A program made the translations under genes and the position numbers. Below the pieces are notes generated by a model. That model was given only the letters and a program-made list of their open reading frames with translations. It was not told where the DNA came from and searched no databases. A DNA stretch of 64,000 bases. It comes from Mesorhizobium amorphae. Lineage in GTDB: Bacteria > Pseudomonadota > Alphaproteobacteria > Rhizobiales > Rhizobiaceae. This document shows positions 17,672-26,753 of the stretch, one piece after another (positions within the stretch are counted from its first letter, which is position 1; each line of letters starts with the position of its first letter). The DNA lies in contig NZ_JHQS01000051.1 of NCBI RefSeq assembly GCF_014843845.1, positions 1-64,000 of the forward strand, written 5' to 3'.

Positions 17672-18444
17672 GGATCGCAAAGCCGATGACACCGAATTTG
17701 CCGGAGGGAAAATGGGCACTCTTCCTCGACATAGACGGCACCTTGCTCGAACACGCAGCGCATCCGGACAGCGTCTCGGTCAGCGATGAGTTGCGCAAGC
17801 TCATGCAAACGATGGAGCGGCGACTGGACGGTGCCGTCGCCTTTGTCACCGGACGCTCAGTTTCCGCCGTGGACCGGCTGTTCCATCCCCTGAAGATGCG
17901 CGTCGCCGGCCTCTACGGGCTGGAGCACCGGCTGACGCCGGACGGTCCGGTCGAGGCTGCCGACGAGCCGGCCGATATCGCCGCATTGGCCGACGAGATC
18001 GAAGCCGAACTCGGCAAGGGTGTCTATGTCGAACGCAAAGGTCCGGTGCTGGCGGTCCATACGCGCGCCGCACCGCATTTGCTGGCGCGGGCAACCAGGC
18101 TGGTCGAGATGGCGCTGGACCGGCTGCCCGAGGGATATCGGGTGATCGCCGGCAATGCCGGGGTGGAACTGATGCCGCTCGAAGCCGCCAAGGGAGCGGC
18201 CATCCGGCGCTTCATGGAAATCCCGCCCTTCATCGGCCGGCGCCCGGTGTTCCTCGGCGACGACACGTCGGACGAGAACGGCTTCGAGACCGTCAATGGC
18301 GAAGATGGGATCTCGATCCGGATCAAGCCGCGCGGCCCGACGGCGGCGCGCCATGTGATTGCCGACGTCGCCGACGCCATCGCCTGGCTTCATGCCAATT
18401 TCGGTGGCCCTGCCAAGGACGCCGGCCGCGATGCCGCCGAATAG
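17668..18444 (+). CDS. otsB: Trehalose-6-phosphate phosphatase
   Basis: 258 residues of the HAD superfamily, subfamily IIB. FLDIDGTLLE has the nucleophile and general-acid aspartates. FLGDDTSDENGFE gives the metal-binding acidic residues, and VTGRS lies between. It dephosphorylates trehalose-6-phosphate to trehalose, the second half of the OtsAB pathway for osmotic and desiccation tolerance. The start ATG 17668 overlaps the synthase stop, so the pair should be made in step. Confidence 0.93.
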   Translation: MRIAKPMTPNLPEGKWALFLDIDGTLLEHAAHPDSVSVSDELRKLMQTMERRLDGAVAFVTGRSVSAVDRLFHPLKMRVAGLYGLEHRLTPDGPVEAADEPADIAALADEIEAELGKGVYVERKGPVLAVHTRAAPHLLARATRLVEMALDRLPEGYRVIAGNAGVELMPLEAAKGAAIRRFMEIPPFIGRRPVFLGDDTSDENGFETVNGEDGISIRIKPRGPTAARHVIADVADAIAWLHANFGGPAKDAGRDAAE

Positions 18445-18490
18445 GCCTTACCGGTTCATCGTTTCACGGAAACGCCGAACCGCTCTGTCC

Positions 18491-18546
18491 CTTTGTTTTG
18501 ACGCAATTCCGGACGGAAAACCGCTGCGCACTTTTCCTGGAATTGC
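18491..18546. repeat. Dispersed palindromic intergenic repeat, single copy
   Basis: The core at 18503-18546 starts GCAATTCC and ends GGAATTGC and contains a second inner pair (GGAAAA/TTTTCC). It differs by one base in 44 from the reverse complement of the copy at 39130-39173, and the flank CTTTGTTTTGAC also matches well. On the minus strand it begins one base after the stop codon of the ABC ATPase gene, just as the other copies begin one base after livF-like TAA. Confidence 0.85.
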
Positions 18547-18547
18547 C

Positions 18548-19624
18548 CTAGACCGGAAACAGGAAGGCGGCACCCGGATCGAAAAACACCTGTCGGCGGT
18601 TGGGGGTGGCATCGTGCGCGGCCATGGCGGCGGAGGTCGGCCTGATGTCGATCTCTTGTCCGGTGGTGGTGCGCGCAACGATGCGCCGGCGTTCGCCATA
18701 GAAGGCGATGTCGACGACATCGACGGTGAGTTCGGCGCTCGCCGGGTTCCGCTCCAGGCGAAACGCCTCGGGACGGATCATCAATCTGGTCTTTTGTCCC
18801 CGTTCGAAACTGCCGTTCGCGCTTATGCCTGAGACGAGCGAGCCGTCGGCGAGACGGATGGTTGCCGCGCCGCCGACCGTTTCGAGATGCTCGGCGGCCA
18901 AAAAGTTCGAATTGCCGATGAAGCCGGCGACGAAATCGGTCGCCGGCCTGAGATAAAGGTCCTCGCCGGTGCCGGTCTGCTCGATGCGGCCGTCCTTGAA
19001 CAACGCGATCCGGTCCGACAGGTGCAGCGCCTCTTCCTGATCGTGGGTGACGTAGAGAATGGTGACGCCGGTCTCGCGATGGATGCGGCGGATTTCGGCC
19101 TGGATTTCCTCGCGCAGCTTCTTGTCGAGCGCCGAGAGCGGTTCGTCCATCAACAGGATCGGCGGATCGTAGGCCAGCGCGCGGGCGAGCGCGACGCGTT
19201 GCTGCTGTCCGCCCGACAGCGCGCCGGGCAGCCTTTCGGCAAAGCTCTCCAGCCGCACCAGGGCCAGCATGTCGGCGACCTTCTTCTTCACCTCGGCATC
19301 CGGCCGGCGCCGGACGCGCAGCGGAAAGGCGACGTTCTCGGCGACGCTCAGATGCGGAAACAGCGTGTAGCGCTGGAACACCATGCCGATGTTGCGCTTG
19401 TGCGAGGGCACGGCGAGCAACGACTTGCCCTCGAGCAGGACGTCGCCGGAGCTCGGATCCTGGAAACCGGCAATGGCGTAGAGCGTCGTCGATTTCCCGG
19501 AACCGGAGGGTCCGAGGAAAGTCAGGAATTCGCCCTTGGGAATATCCAGCGTCACGTCATGCACTGCCGTGAAGGCACCGAATGCCTTGCGTAATTTGCG
19601 GATCGAGAGGAAGGGCTGGGTCAT
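18548..19624 (-). CDS. PotA-type ABC transporter ATPase
   Basis: 358 residues. Walker A GPSGSGKST, signature LSGGQQQRVALARAL and Walker B ILLMDEPLSALD are complete, and a C-terminal TOBE-type domain follows. This is the spermidine/putrescine/iron(III)-type ATPase group. It is the last gene of an eight-gene minus-strand operon and overlaps the preceding permease by ATGA. A palindromic repeat follows its TAG directly. Confidence 0.93.
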   Translation of the reverse strand: MTQPFLSIRKLRKAFGAFTAVHDVTLDIPKGEFLTFLGPSGSGKSTTLYAIAGFQDPSSGDVLLEGKSLLAVPSHKRNIGMVFQRYTLFPHLSVAENVAFPLRVRRRPDAEVKKKVADMLALVRLESFAERLPGALSGGQQQRVALARALAYDPPILLMDEPLSALDKKLREEIQAEIRRIHRETGVTILYVTHDQEEALHLSDRIALFKDGRIEQTGTGEDLYLRPATDFVAGFIGNSNFLAAEHLETVGGAATIRLADGSLVSGISANGSFERGQKTRLMIRPEAFRLERNPASAELTVDVVDIAFYGERRRIVARTTTGQEIDIRPTSAAMAAHDATPNRRQVFFDPGAAFLFPV

Positions 19625-20421
19625 GTCTTGAACTTTCGGCGCAGCAGGGCCGCTACGATCATCAGGGCAAGGGTCAGGCCGACCAGCAGGCTGGAGGCGG
19701 CGGCGATCACCGGGCTGAGGTCGGCGCGCAGACTGCCCCAGATCTTGACCGGCAAGGTCTGCAAGGTCGGGCTCGCCATGAAGATCGCGACGACGACTTC
19801 ATCCCACGAGGCGAGGAAGGAAAAGATCGCGGCGGAAAAGATGCCGATGCGGATCGACGGCAAGGTGATCCGGAGCTTGGCCTGGAGCGGACTGGCGCCG
19901 CAGACGATCGCGGCATCCTCGATCGACTTGTCGAAGCCCTCGAGCGCGGTCGCGATAGGGATGATGGCGAAGGGTAAGGCAAGCACGGTGTGGGCGACGA
20001 CGAAGCCTATGGTGGTGCCGCCCAGCCCAAGCCGGAGGAAGAAGGCGTAGATGGCGATCGCGAACACCACGACCGGCAACACCATGGGGGTCAGCAAGAG
20101 GCCGCGCAGGATTTCGCGCCCACGGAAATTGCCGCGCACCAGCGCGAAGGAAGCAAGCAGGCCGATCAGCACGGCAAGGATCGCCGTCAGCGCGGCGATG
20201 CGGGCGCTGGTGAGTGCGGCTTCGAGCCAGGCCTGATCGGCAAACAATTCCTGGTACCATTTGAGCGTCCAGCCGGGTGGCGGGAAGGCCAGCCAGCGCG
20301 ACGAGCCGAACGAGAGCAGCACGATGAACACCACCGGCAGAAGCAGGAAGGCGGCGACGAGCGCGGTGAAGCCGAGCAGGGCAGTCTTCAGCCATCCCAT
20401 GCGGTCGTAGTCGAGCAGCAT
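19621..20421 (-). CDS. PotC-type ABC transporter permease
   Basis: 266 residues starting at ATG 20421, with GGAGGC seven bases upstream. Six hydrophobic helices and the EAA loop (IEDAAIVCGASPLQAKLRITLPSI) mark a BPD_transp_1 inner-membrane permease of the polyamine-type group. It pairs with the permease encoded just upstream to form the channel. The extended frame to 20517 has only arginine-rich shadow sequence and is rejected. Confidence 0.92.
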   Translation of the reverse strand: MLLDYDRMGWLKTALLGFTALVAAFLLLPVVFIVLLSFGSSRWLAFPPPGWTLKWYQELFADQAWLEAALTSARIAALTAILAVLIGLLASFALVRGNFRGREILRGLLLTPMVLPVVVFAIAIYAFFLRLGLGGTTIGFVVAHTVLALPFAIIPIATALEGFDKSIEDAAIVCGASPLQAKLRITLPSIRIGIFSAAIFSFLASWDEVVVAIFMASPTLQTLPVKIWGSLRADLSPVIAAASSLLVGLTLALMIVAALLRRKFKT

Positions 20422-20422
20422 C

Positions 20423-21283
20423 TCAGATGCCTCCCGTCGCGCGTCTGGCGCCAACGAGGCGCAGCTGCAGCGCATAGAGCGCCATGGTGACGATAAGCAG
20501 GATGAAGGCGGCCGCACTGCCCAGCCCCCAGTTGAGCAGCGACTGGATCAATTGCGCGATCATCTCGGCAAGCATCATGTTCGAGGTGCCGCCGAGCAGC
20601 GCCGGGGTGACGAAATAGCCGAGCGACATGACGAACACCATCAGTCCGCCGGCGGCGATGCCGGGCAGCGACAGCGGCAGCAGGATGCGGCGGAAGGCCT
20701 GGAAGGGGCTGGCGCCGCAAAGGGCCGCGGCACGCAGGGTCATCGGATCGATGGCGCGCAAGGTACCGACCAGCGGCAGGATCATGAAGGGCAGCATGAT
20801 GTAGACCATGCCGATGGTGACGCCGGTGAGGTTGTTGATGAGCGGCAGCGGCTGGTCGATGACGCCGATGGCCATCAGCGCCCGGTTGATGACGCCGGTG
20901 CGCTGCAGCAGCACCATCCAGGCATAGGTGCGGGTGAGCAGGTTGGTCCACATCGACAGGATGATGATGCCGAACATGACCGAGGCGAGCGCCGGCGGCA
21001 TGATGGCCAGCATCCAGGCGACCGGAAAGGCAACGAGCACGGTGACGATGGTGACGACCGCGGCGACCAGGAAGGTGTTGAAGAAGACCCGCATATAGGT
21101 GCCGTCGCCGAGCAGTGCCGCATAGTTCTGCAGGCCGGGCGCGGGGTCGGTCACGCTGCGCAAGAGCAGGGCCAGCACCGGGACGACAAAGAAAAGCCCG
21201 ATCAGCGTCAGCGCCGGCAGCAGGCCGCCAAGGCCTGCCGGCATCCGCATCGTCGCAATGCTCTGCTCAGTTTCCACCGACAT
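20423..21283 (-). CDS. PotB-type ABC transporter permease
   Basis: 286 residues from ATG 21283 (upstream GGGTGAC). Six helices and the EAA loop (LRAAALCGASPFQAFRRILLPLSL) are visible. It ends one base before the start of its partner permease. It should form half of the channel for the small cationic or amine-like substrate handled by this operon. Confidence 0.92.
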   Translation of the reverse strand: MSVETEQSIATMRMPAGLGGLLPALTLIGLFFVVPVLALLLRSVTDPAPGLQNYAALLGDGTYMRVFFNTFLVAAVVTIVTVLVAFPVAWMLAIMPPALASVMFGIIILSMWTNLLTRTYAWMVLLQRTGVINRALMAIGVIDQPLPLINNLTGVTIGMVYIMLPFMILPLVGTLRAIDPMTLRAAALCGASPFQAFRRILLPLSLPGIAAGGLMVFVMSLGYFVTPALLGGTSNMMLAEMIAQLIQSLLNWGLGSAAAFILLIVTMALYALQLRLVGARRATGGI

Positions 21284-21349
21284 GGCGTCACCCGGGTTGC
21301 GGAGCGGGACGACCGGGGCCGTCCCGCTCCTTGTCACGTGATGGCGGGC

Positions 21350-22354
21350 TTACTTCGCCTGCCACGCGTACCAGCGCTCCGCGATGGCATCGCGGTTGGC
21401 AGCCCAGTAGTTCATGTCGAGATTGATCTGACCTTCGACATGGGCGTCGGGCAGCGCCTTGACCGCATCGGCGGGCATTTCGGCCTTTGCCTTGGTGTTG
21501 ATCGGCGCATAGCCGCTGGCTTCGGCGAATTTCGCCTGGCCCGTCGGGCTGCTTGCCGCGGCCAGGAACTTCATCGCCGCGTCCTTGTTCTTGGCGCCCT
21601 TCGGCACGACCAGCACGTCGGCGGCCGTCAGGTTCTGGTTCCAGGACACGCCGACATCGGCGCCGTCCTTCTCCAGCGCAAAGACGCGGCCGTTCCAGAG
21701 CTGGCCGAACGCCGCCTCGCCGGAGGCGATCAGCTGCTGCGATTCAGCGCCGCCGCCCCACCAGACGATGTCGGACTTGATGGTGTCGAGCTTCTTGAAG
21801 GCGCGGTCGAGATCGAGCGGGTAGAGCTTGTCGGCCGGCACGCCGTCGGCGAGCAGCGCAATCTCGATGACGCCAGGCGCCGACCATTTGTAGAAGGTGC
21901 GCTTGCCCGGATATTTCTTCAGGTCGAACATGTCGGCCCAGCCTGCCGGTTCGCCGGAGACGGTGCCCTTGTTCCAGGCGAGCACGAAGGAATAGTAGAA
22001 GCTGCCGACGGCATGTTCGGTGGTGAAGCGCGGATCGAGATCGGCCTTCGGCACCGCCTTGAAGTCGATCGGTTCGAGCAGGCCGTCCTTGGCCGCCTTG
22101 ATGGCGAAATCCATCTCGACGTCGACAACGTCCCAGTTGACGCTGCCGGCATCGACCATGGCCTTCAGCTTGCCGTAATCGGTCGGGCCGTCCTGCAGGA
22201 CTTTGATGCCGGATGCGGCTGCGAACGGTTCCGCCCAGGATTTTGTCTGGGCTTCCTGGGTCGTTCCGCCCCAGCTGGTGAAGACCATGTCCTCGGCCTT
22301 AGCGGCCGTGGTTGCCAGAAGTCCGGCAAGGATGCCGGCGAAGATCAGTTTCAT
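21350..22354 (-). CDS. PotD-type ABC transporter substrate-binding protein
   Basis: 334 residues with a clear signal peptide cleaved near AAKAED (about residue 21) and GAGGAGAACGAC before ATG 22354. VFTSWGGTTQEAQTK is the usual opening of the SBP_bac_8 polyamine/iron group. WWGGGAESQQLIASGEAAFGQLWNGR lines the cleft region. It lacks an obvious string of tyrosine iron ligands, so an organic amine is more likely than iron. It delivers substrate to the permeases and ATPase encoded just downstream. Confidence 0.9.
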   Translation of the reverse strand: MKLIFAGILAGLLATTAAKAEDMVFTSWGGTTQEAQTKSWAEPFAAASGIKVLQDGPTDYGKLKAMVDAGSVNWDVVDVEMDFAIKAAKDGLLEPIDFKAVPKADLDPRFTTEHAVGSFYYSFVLAWNKGTVSGEPAGWADMFDLKKYPGKRTFYKWSAPGVIEIALLADGVPADKLYPLDLDRAFKKLDTIKSDIVWWGGGAESQQLIASGEAAFGQLWNGRVFALEKDGADVGVSWNQNLTAADVLVVPKGAKNKDAAMKFLAAASSPTGQAKFAEASGYAPINTKAKAEMPADAVKALPDAHVEGQINLDMNYWAANRDAIAERWYAWQAK

Positions 22355-22435
22355 GTCGTTCTCCTCTGTTTGTTGTCGTTGTTCGTTGCACTTCCGGATC
22401 GCTTTTGCCCGGCGGTGTTTCCTGGTCCGCGGCGG

Positions 22436-23911
22436 CTACCGCATGACGAAAGGATCGGGGATCGGCTCGTCCGAGGTGCGGATCCAGACCGATTTCGAGC
22501 GGGTGTAGTCGCGGATGGCATCGAGACCGCCTTCGCGGCCGAGCCCGGACTGGCCGTAGCCGCCAAACGGCACCAGCGGCGAGACGGCGCGGTAGGTGTT
22601 AATCCAGACGACGCCGGCGTGGATGCCGCGCGCCATACGATGCGCCCTGGCGAGATTGGTGGTGAAGACGCCGGAGGCGAGACCGAAGGGTGTATCGTTG
22701 GCGAGTGACAGCGCCTCAGCCTCGCTGTCGAAGGCGAGCACGCTCAGCACTGGTCCGAACAGTTCCTCGCGCACGCAGGCCAAGGTCTGATCCGCTGCCT
22801 CGATGATTGTTGGCGCATAGTAGAAGCCGTCAGCCTTGCCCTTGGGCCGCGCACCGCCGGTGACCAGATGGCCGCCGCCAGCAAGGCTTTCGGCGACGAT
22901 GCTTTCGATCCGCTCGTGCTGGCGCGAGGTGGCCAGCGGACCCATTTCGGTGGCGGGATCCTGCGGGTCGCCGATGGCAATGGCCTCGGCCTTGCGCTTG
23001 AGCCGGTCGAGGAATTCATCCTTTACGGACCGCTCGACCAGCAGTCGCGAGCCGGCCACGCAGCTCTGGCCGGTGGCAGCAAAAATGCCGGCCACGACGG
23101 CGTTGGCGGCGCTGTCCAGATCGGCGTCGGCAAACACCACGACCGGGCTTTTGCCGCCAAGTTCGAGCGTCGTATAGGCAAGATTTTCGGCCGTGTTCCT
23201 GACGATTTGCCTGGCTGTCGAGGGACCGCCGGTAAAGGCAACGCGGGCGACCAGAGGATGGCTGGTCAAGCGGCGCCCGCAATCATGGCCGAAGCCGGTC
23301 AGGATGCTCACGGTGCCGGCGGGAAATCCGGCTTCGTGGACGAGTTCGGCGAAGGCGAGCAGCGGGGCAGGGCCATCCTCGGAGGCTTTCAGCACGACGG
23401 TGCAGCCCGCGGCGAGCGCCGGGCCGAGCTTGACCGCCGACAGGAAGAGCTGCGAATTCCACGGCACGACAGCGGCGACGACGCCGATCGGCTCCGGCCG
23501 GATCGTCACCTCCATATCGGCCTTGTCGATCGGAACGAACGAGCCTTCGTGCTTGTCGGCCAGCCCGCCATAATAGCGGTAGTAGTCGCCGACATAGGCG
23601 ATCTGGGCGCGGGTCTCGCGGATGATCTTGCCGGTGTCACGGGTCTCGAGTTCGGCCAGCCGATTGGCATTGGCGACCACCAGATCGCCGAGCTGCACCA
23701 GAAGCTTGCCGCGCGCCGTCGCAGTCATCGACGCCCACGGGCCGGAGCGCAGCGCCCGATGCGCCGCTTCGACGGCGCGGTCGACATCGGCGGCCGTCGC
23801 GGCCGGCATCCTGGCCCACGGCATCCCCGTCGACGGATCGATACTGTCGAAGGTCATTGTCGACTCGACGAACTGGCCGTCTATGTAGTTTTTGAATGCT
23901 ACCGTGCTCAT
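22436..23911 (-). CDS. NAD(P)-dependent aldehyde dehydrogenase
   Basis: 491 residues, full length. TTLELGGKSPVVVF has the general-base Glu, GQSCVAGSRLLVE the catalytic Cys, and VAFTGGPSTARQI the nucleotide loop. The betaine/gamma-aminobutyraldehyde type is the closest group I can recognise. It overlaps the monooxygenase gene by ATGA and lies upstream of a PotD-type importer, so it probably oxidises an aldehyde released when the monooxygenase attacks the imported compound. Confidence 0.92.
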   Translation of the reverse strand: MSTVAFKNYIDGQFVESTMTFDSIDPSTGMPWARMPAATAADVDRAVEAAHRALRSGPWASMTATARGKLLVQLGDLVVANANRLAELETRDTGKIIRETRAQIAYVGDYYRYYGGLADKHEGSFVPIDKADMEVTIRPEPIGVVAAVVPWNSQLFLSAVKLGPALAAGCTVVLKASEDGPAPLLAFAELVHEAGFPAGTVSILTGFGHDCGRRLTSHPLVARVAFTGGPSTARQIVRNTAENLAYTTLELGGKSPVVVFADADLDSAANAVVAGIFAATGQSCVAGSRLLVERSVKDEFLDRLKRKAEAIAIGDPQDPATEMGPLATSRQHERIESIVAESLAGGGHLVTGGARPKGKADGFYYAPTIIEAADQTLACVREELFGPVLSVLAFDSEAEALSLANDTPFGLASGVFTTNLARAHRMARGIHAGVVWINTYRAVSPLVPFGGYGQSGLGREGGLDAIRDYTRSKSVWIRTSDEPIPDPFVMR

Positions 23912-24960
23912 GTCGGCCCCGCCTCCTGGAAAGCCGGCATCACCTTGTCGATGAAGAGTTGCAGCGACTTCTTCTTGCGCTGGTGCGACAGGCCGCTGTC
24001 GATCCAGATCGAGTACTGGTCGTAGCCTTGGGCTTCATAGGTCTTCAGCCTGGCGATCACCTCGTCGGCTTCGCCGATGACGAGATTCTGCCGGATCTTG
24101 TCCGGCGCGTATTGCGGCATGGCTGCGATCTCGGCCTCGGTCAGCGGCTCCAATATGCCCTGGCGCACCGGCTTCTTGTTCTGGAACCAGGCGCCGAACT
24201 GGCAATAGAATTGCGACAGGTCCTGCGTCAGGCGATCGGCATCGGCTGCATCCTCGGCCACGAAGGTGTGCATCAAGAGCATGATTTCGGGCCGCTTTAT
24301 CTCCGGATGGGCGACGCAGGCCGTATTGAAGCGCTCCATGAGGCTCGCCACTTCGCCATCGCCGGAGGCAAGTGGCGTAACCTGCACATTGCATTTGTTG
24401 GCGACGGCAAAATCGTGCGAATTGGGGTCGCGCGCCGCCACCCAGATCGGCGGGTAAGGCGCCTGCAACGGCTTGGGTGACGAGGTCGTCGCGGGGAACG
24501 TCCAGAACTCGCCCGAAAGTTCGAAGTCGCCGTCCCACAGGCCGCGCAGCGCCGGGATCATCTCGCGCATGCGCTGGCCCGCAACCCACGCGTCCAGGCC
24601 GGGGAAGAGCCGCTCGTATTCATAGCTGTAGGCGCCGCGCGCGATGCCGATATCGAGCCGGCCGCCGGTGATGACGTCGGCCATCGCCGCTTCGCCGGCA
24701 AGCTTGATCGGGTGCCAGAAGGGCGCGACAATGGTTCCCGTACCGAGCCGGATGGTGCTGGTCTTCGCGCCGAGATAGGCGATGTTGATGAACGGGTTGG
24801 GCGAGATGGTGAATTCCATGCCGTGATGCTCGCCGATCCAGGCGGTCTCGAAGCCGGCCTGCTCGGCCAGCAGCACCAGTTCCTCCAGTTCGGCGACAAG
24901 CTCGGAATGCGGCTTCGTCAGATCCGAGCGTTCCATGTGGACGAAAAGCGAAAACTTCAT
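23908..24960 (-). CDS. Luciferase-like (LLM) flavin-dependent monooxygenase
   Basis: 350 residues of the bacterial-luciferase family. AWIGEHHGMEFTISPNPF and LGTGTIVAPFWHPIKLAGEAAMADVITGGRLDIGIARG are the conserved FMN-site segments. Such enzymes use reduced FMN supplied by a separate reductase to oxygenate or cleave C-N, C-S or C=O bonds. The next upstream gene carries a flavin reductase domain and overlaps it by ATGA, so the two very likely form a two-component system. Substrate unknown. Confidence 0.92.
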   Translation of the reverse strand: MKFSLFVHMERSDLTKPHSELVAELEELVLLAEQAGFETAWIGEHHGMEFTISPNPFINIAYLGAKTSTIRLGTGTIVAPFWHPIKLAGEAAMADVITGGRLDIGIARGAYSYEYERLFPGLDAWVAGQRMREMIPALRGLWDGDFELSGEFWTFPATTSSPKPLQAPYPPIWVAARDPNSHDFAVANKCNVQVTPLASGDGEVASLMERFNTACVAHPEIKRPEIMLLMHTFVAEDAADADRLTQDLSQFYCQFGAWFQNKKPVRQGILEPLTEAEIAAMPQYAPDKIRQNLVIGEADEVIARLKTYEAQGYDQYSIWIDSGLSHQRKKKSLQLFIDKVMPAFQEAGPT

Positions 24961-26753
24961 CGGCTTCCTCTGCGACCGGATTGAAGAGCGGCGGGCGTGG
25001 CGGGCGTGGCCAATGGCCGGACTTCGCCTTCCACCTCATTGCCGACATAGACGCCAAATGCATCTTCGGTGCGTTCGCGCACATAGCGGGTCAGCATCGA
25101 ACGAACCGCCGGGTCGGCGATGCTGAGATCGGCGATCTGGTCGATGTCGACAAGCCTGACCTGGCGATCGCCGGAGGCGGGAGCGTCGACCGTACCCCGG
25201 TAATAGACATGCGAGCGCGACGGATCCGACGCATCGTCCCAGACGGCAAACAGGAAGCCGAGCTGTGCGCCGATCCCATTTGCGGCAAGGCGCCCCTTGA
25301 GGCTGCGGGCATCCTGCGGCGTGCCCAGCCCGCGGCCGGCCGGCAGTTCGTGCAAGCCATCCGGTCTTTCGAAGAACAGCACGCGACCTTCGTTTTCGAG
25401 GATGGCGCCGACTTCGGTCCCTTGAGGTGCCGCCGCCAGCGCCTCCTGGCTGAGGCCCGGCGTGACATAGGTGCCGCGGCAGTAGCCGAGCGGCTGCGCG
25501 CCATTGTGGGTGAAGTCGCGGACACGGCCGATCAGGATCGAATGGTCGCCGGCGTCGACCAATTGCTCCATGTCGCAATCGAACACGGCGACCGAACCGT
25601 CGATCAAAGGATTGCCGGTCTGTCCGGATTGCCACGCCACGGCGGCGAACTTGTCGGCGGCCTTGGAGGCGAAGATGCCGGATTCGGTCTTTTGCGTCTC
25701 CGACAGGATGTTGATGGCGAAGCCCCTGGAGGTCGAGAAGGCCTGATGCCCAAGCGCCTTCTTGGCAATGCAGACCAGCACCAGCGGCGGCTCGAGCGAG
25801 ACCGAGGTGAAGGAGTTGGCGGTGAAGCCGCGCGGCTCGCCTTCCGCGCCGATCGTCGTCACGATGGTAACGCCGGTCAGGAAGGAGCCGAGCGCGCGCC
25901 GAAATTCGGTGCCGTCGAAAGCAGGGGCGGTGCCGACGGAAGCATCCGCCGTCCTGTCGAGAAACGCCTTGATATGGTGAGTCAGCTTTTGCGGCGAAGC
26001 GATTGTCATCATGTGCTTTTCGCCGCCCAGAACCAGGCATTGGCCGTTTGGCGCAAGTCGCGCCATCGCTGCCGACATGGCTGGCGTGGAGTTCCTGTCT
26101 TCCGATCCGGTCATGAACAGGGCTGGAGTCGCAAGACCGGCCAGACGCTCGACATGCTCGGTATCGGCACGGGCAAACAGACGGTAGGTGCGGGCGTAGC
26201 CTTGCGCGTCGACGCTCTCGAGCGCGGTGCGGGCGGTTTCGGCAGCGCCGACAAGATCGGCCGGGATCGGATCGCCGAACCAGCGGGCAATCGTTGCGGC
26301 AATGGCATGTGGGTCGCCGTGACCGCCGAGCGCCGCCGCGCGCTCGCGCACCGCCTGGGCGAGTTCCGCAGGGCGGCGGAAGACCGCGTTGAGGCAGACG
26401 ATGGAACTCACTCGGGACGGCGCGCGAAGCGCGATCTCCTGGGCGACGAGTGCACCCATGGAATGGCCGACCACGGCTACGGAAGCGAGGCCGAGATGGT
26501 CGAGCAAGGCGATTGCCTGATCGGCAAAGTCCGACAGTTCGGCGTGCTCGGGCGGCAAGGGTGAACCGCCATGGCCGAGCATGTCGATGGCGACCACATC
26601 GTGGCGGTCTTTCATCATCTCGATCTGAGGCTGCCAGATCGCGGCATTCATGCCGACGCCGTGGATGAACAGAACCGGCGCGCCGGAGCCGGCGCGGATG
26701 AAGCCGGTGCCATCGGGAGCCGTGCGTCGGATCAAGGCGGCGACGTCAGCCAT
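24957..26753 (-). CDS. Three-domain fusion: alpha/beta hydrolase, flavin reductase, Nudix-like
   Basis: 598 residues in three parts. Residues 1-270 are an alpha/beta hydrolase with oxyanion HG at 31-32, nucleophile Ser98 in GHSMGA, and a likely Asp219 and His247. Residues 281-435 are a flavin-reductase (HpaC/RutF-like) FMN domain: FRRALGSFLTGVTIVTT and GFTANSFTSVSLEPPLV. Residues 448-570 resemble a Nudix fold (VGAILENEGRVLFFER, LPAGRG), but the full Nudix box (GX5EX7REUXEEXGU) is not evident, so catalysis there is doubtful. ATG 26753 is chosen; GTG 26762 is in frame and closer to the AAGGAGG site. It probably supplies FMNH2 to the LLM enzyme and hydrolyses its product. Confidence 0.85.
   Translation of the reverse strand: MADVAALIRRTAPDGTGFIRAGSGAPVLFIHGVGMNAAIWQPQIEMMKDRHDVVAIDMLGHGGSPLPPEHAELSDFADQAIALLDHLGLASVAVVGHSMGALVAQEIALRAPSRVSSIVCLNAVFRRPAELAQAVRERAAALGGHGDPHAIAATIARWFGDPIPADLVGAAETARTALESVDAQGYARTYRLFARADTEHVERLAGLATPALFMTGSEDRNSTPAMSAAMARLAPNGQCLVLGGEKHMMTIASPQKLTHHIKAFLDRTADASVGTAPAFDGTEFRRALGSFLTGVTIVTTIGAEGEPRGFTANSFTSVSLEPPLVLVCIAKKALGHQAFSTSRGFAINILSETQKTESGIFASKAADKFAAVAWQSGQTGNPLIDGSVAVFDCDMEQLVDAGDHSILIGRVRDFTHNGAQPLGYCRGTYVTPGLSQEALAAAPQGTEVGAILENEGRVLFFERPDGLHELPAGRGLGTPQDARSLKGRLAANGIGAQLGFLFAVWDDASDPSRSHVYYRGTVDAPASGDRQVRLVDIDQIADLSIADPAVRSMLTRYVRERTEDAFGVYVGNEVEGEVRPLATPATPAALQSGRRGSR

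Noticed and set aside
21350..22354. Iron(III)-binding protein of an Afu/Sfu-type importer
   Set aside because: No clear paired tyrosine iron ligands, and the operon carries amine-type catabolic enzymes.
20552..22708. Plus-strand open frame of 718 codons
   Set aside because: It is antisense to the PotB permease, binding-protein and ALDH genes and is His/Gln/Arg-rich with no domain.
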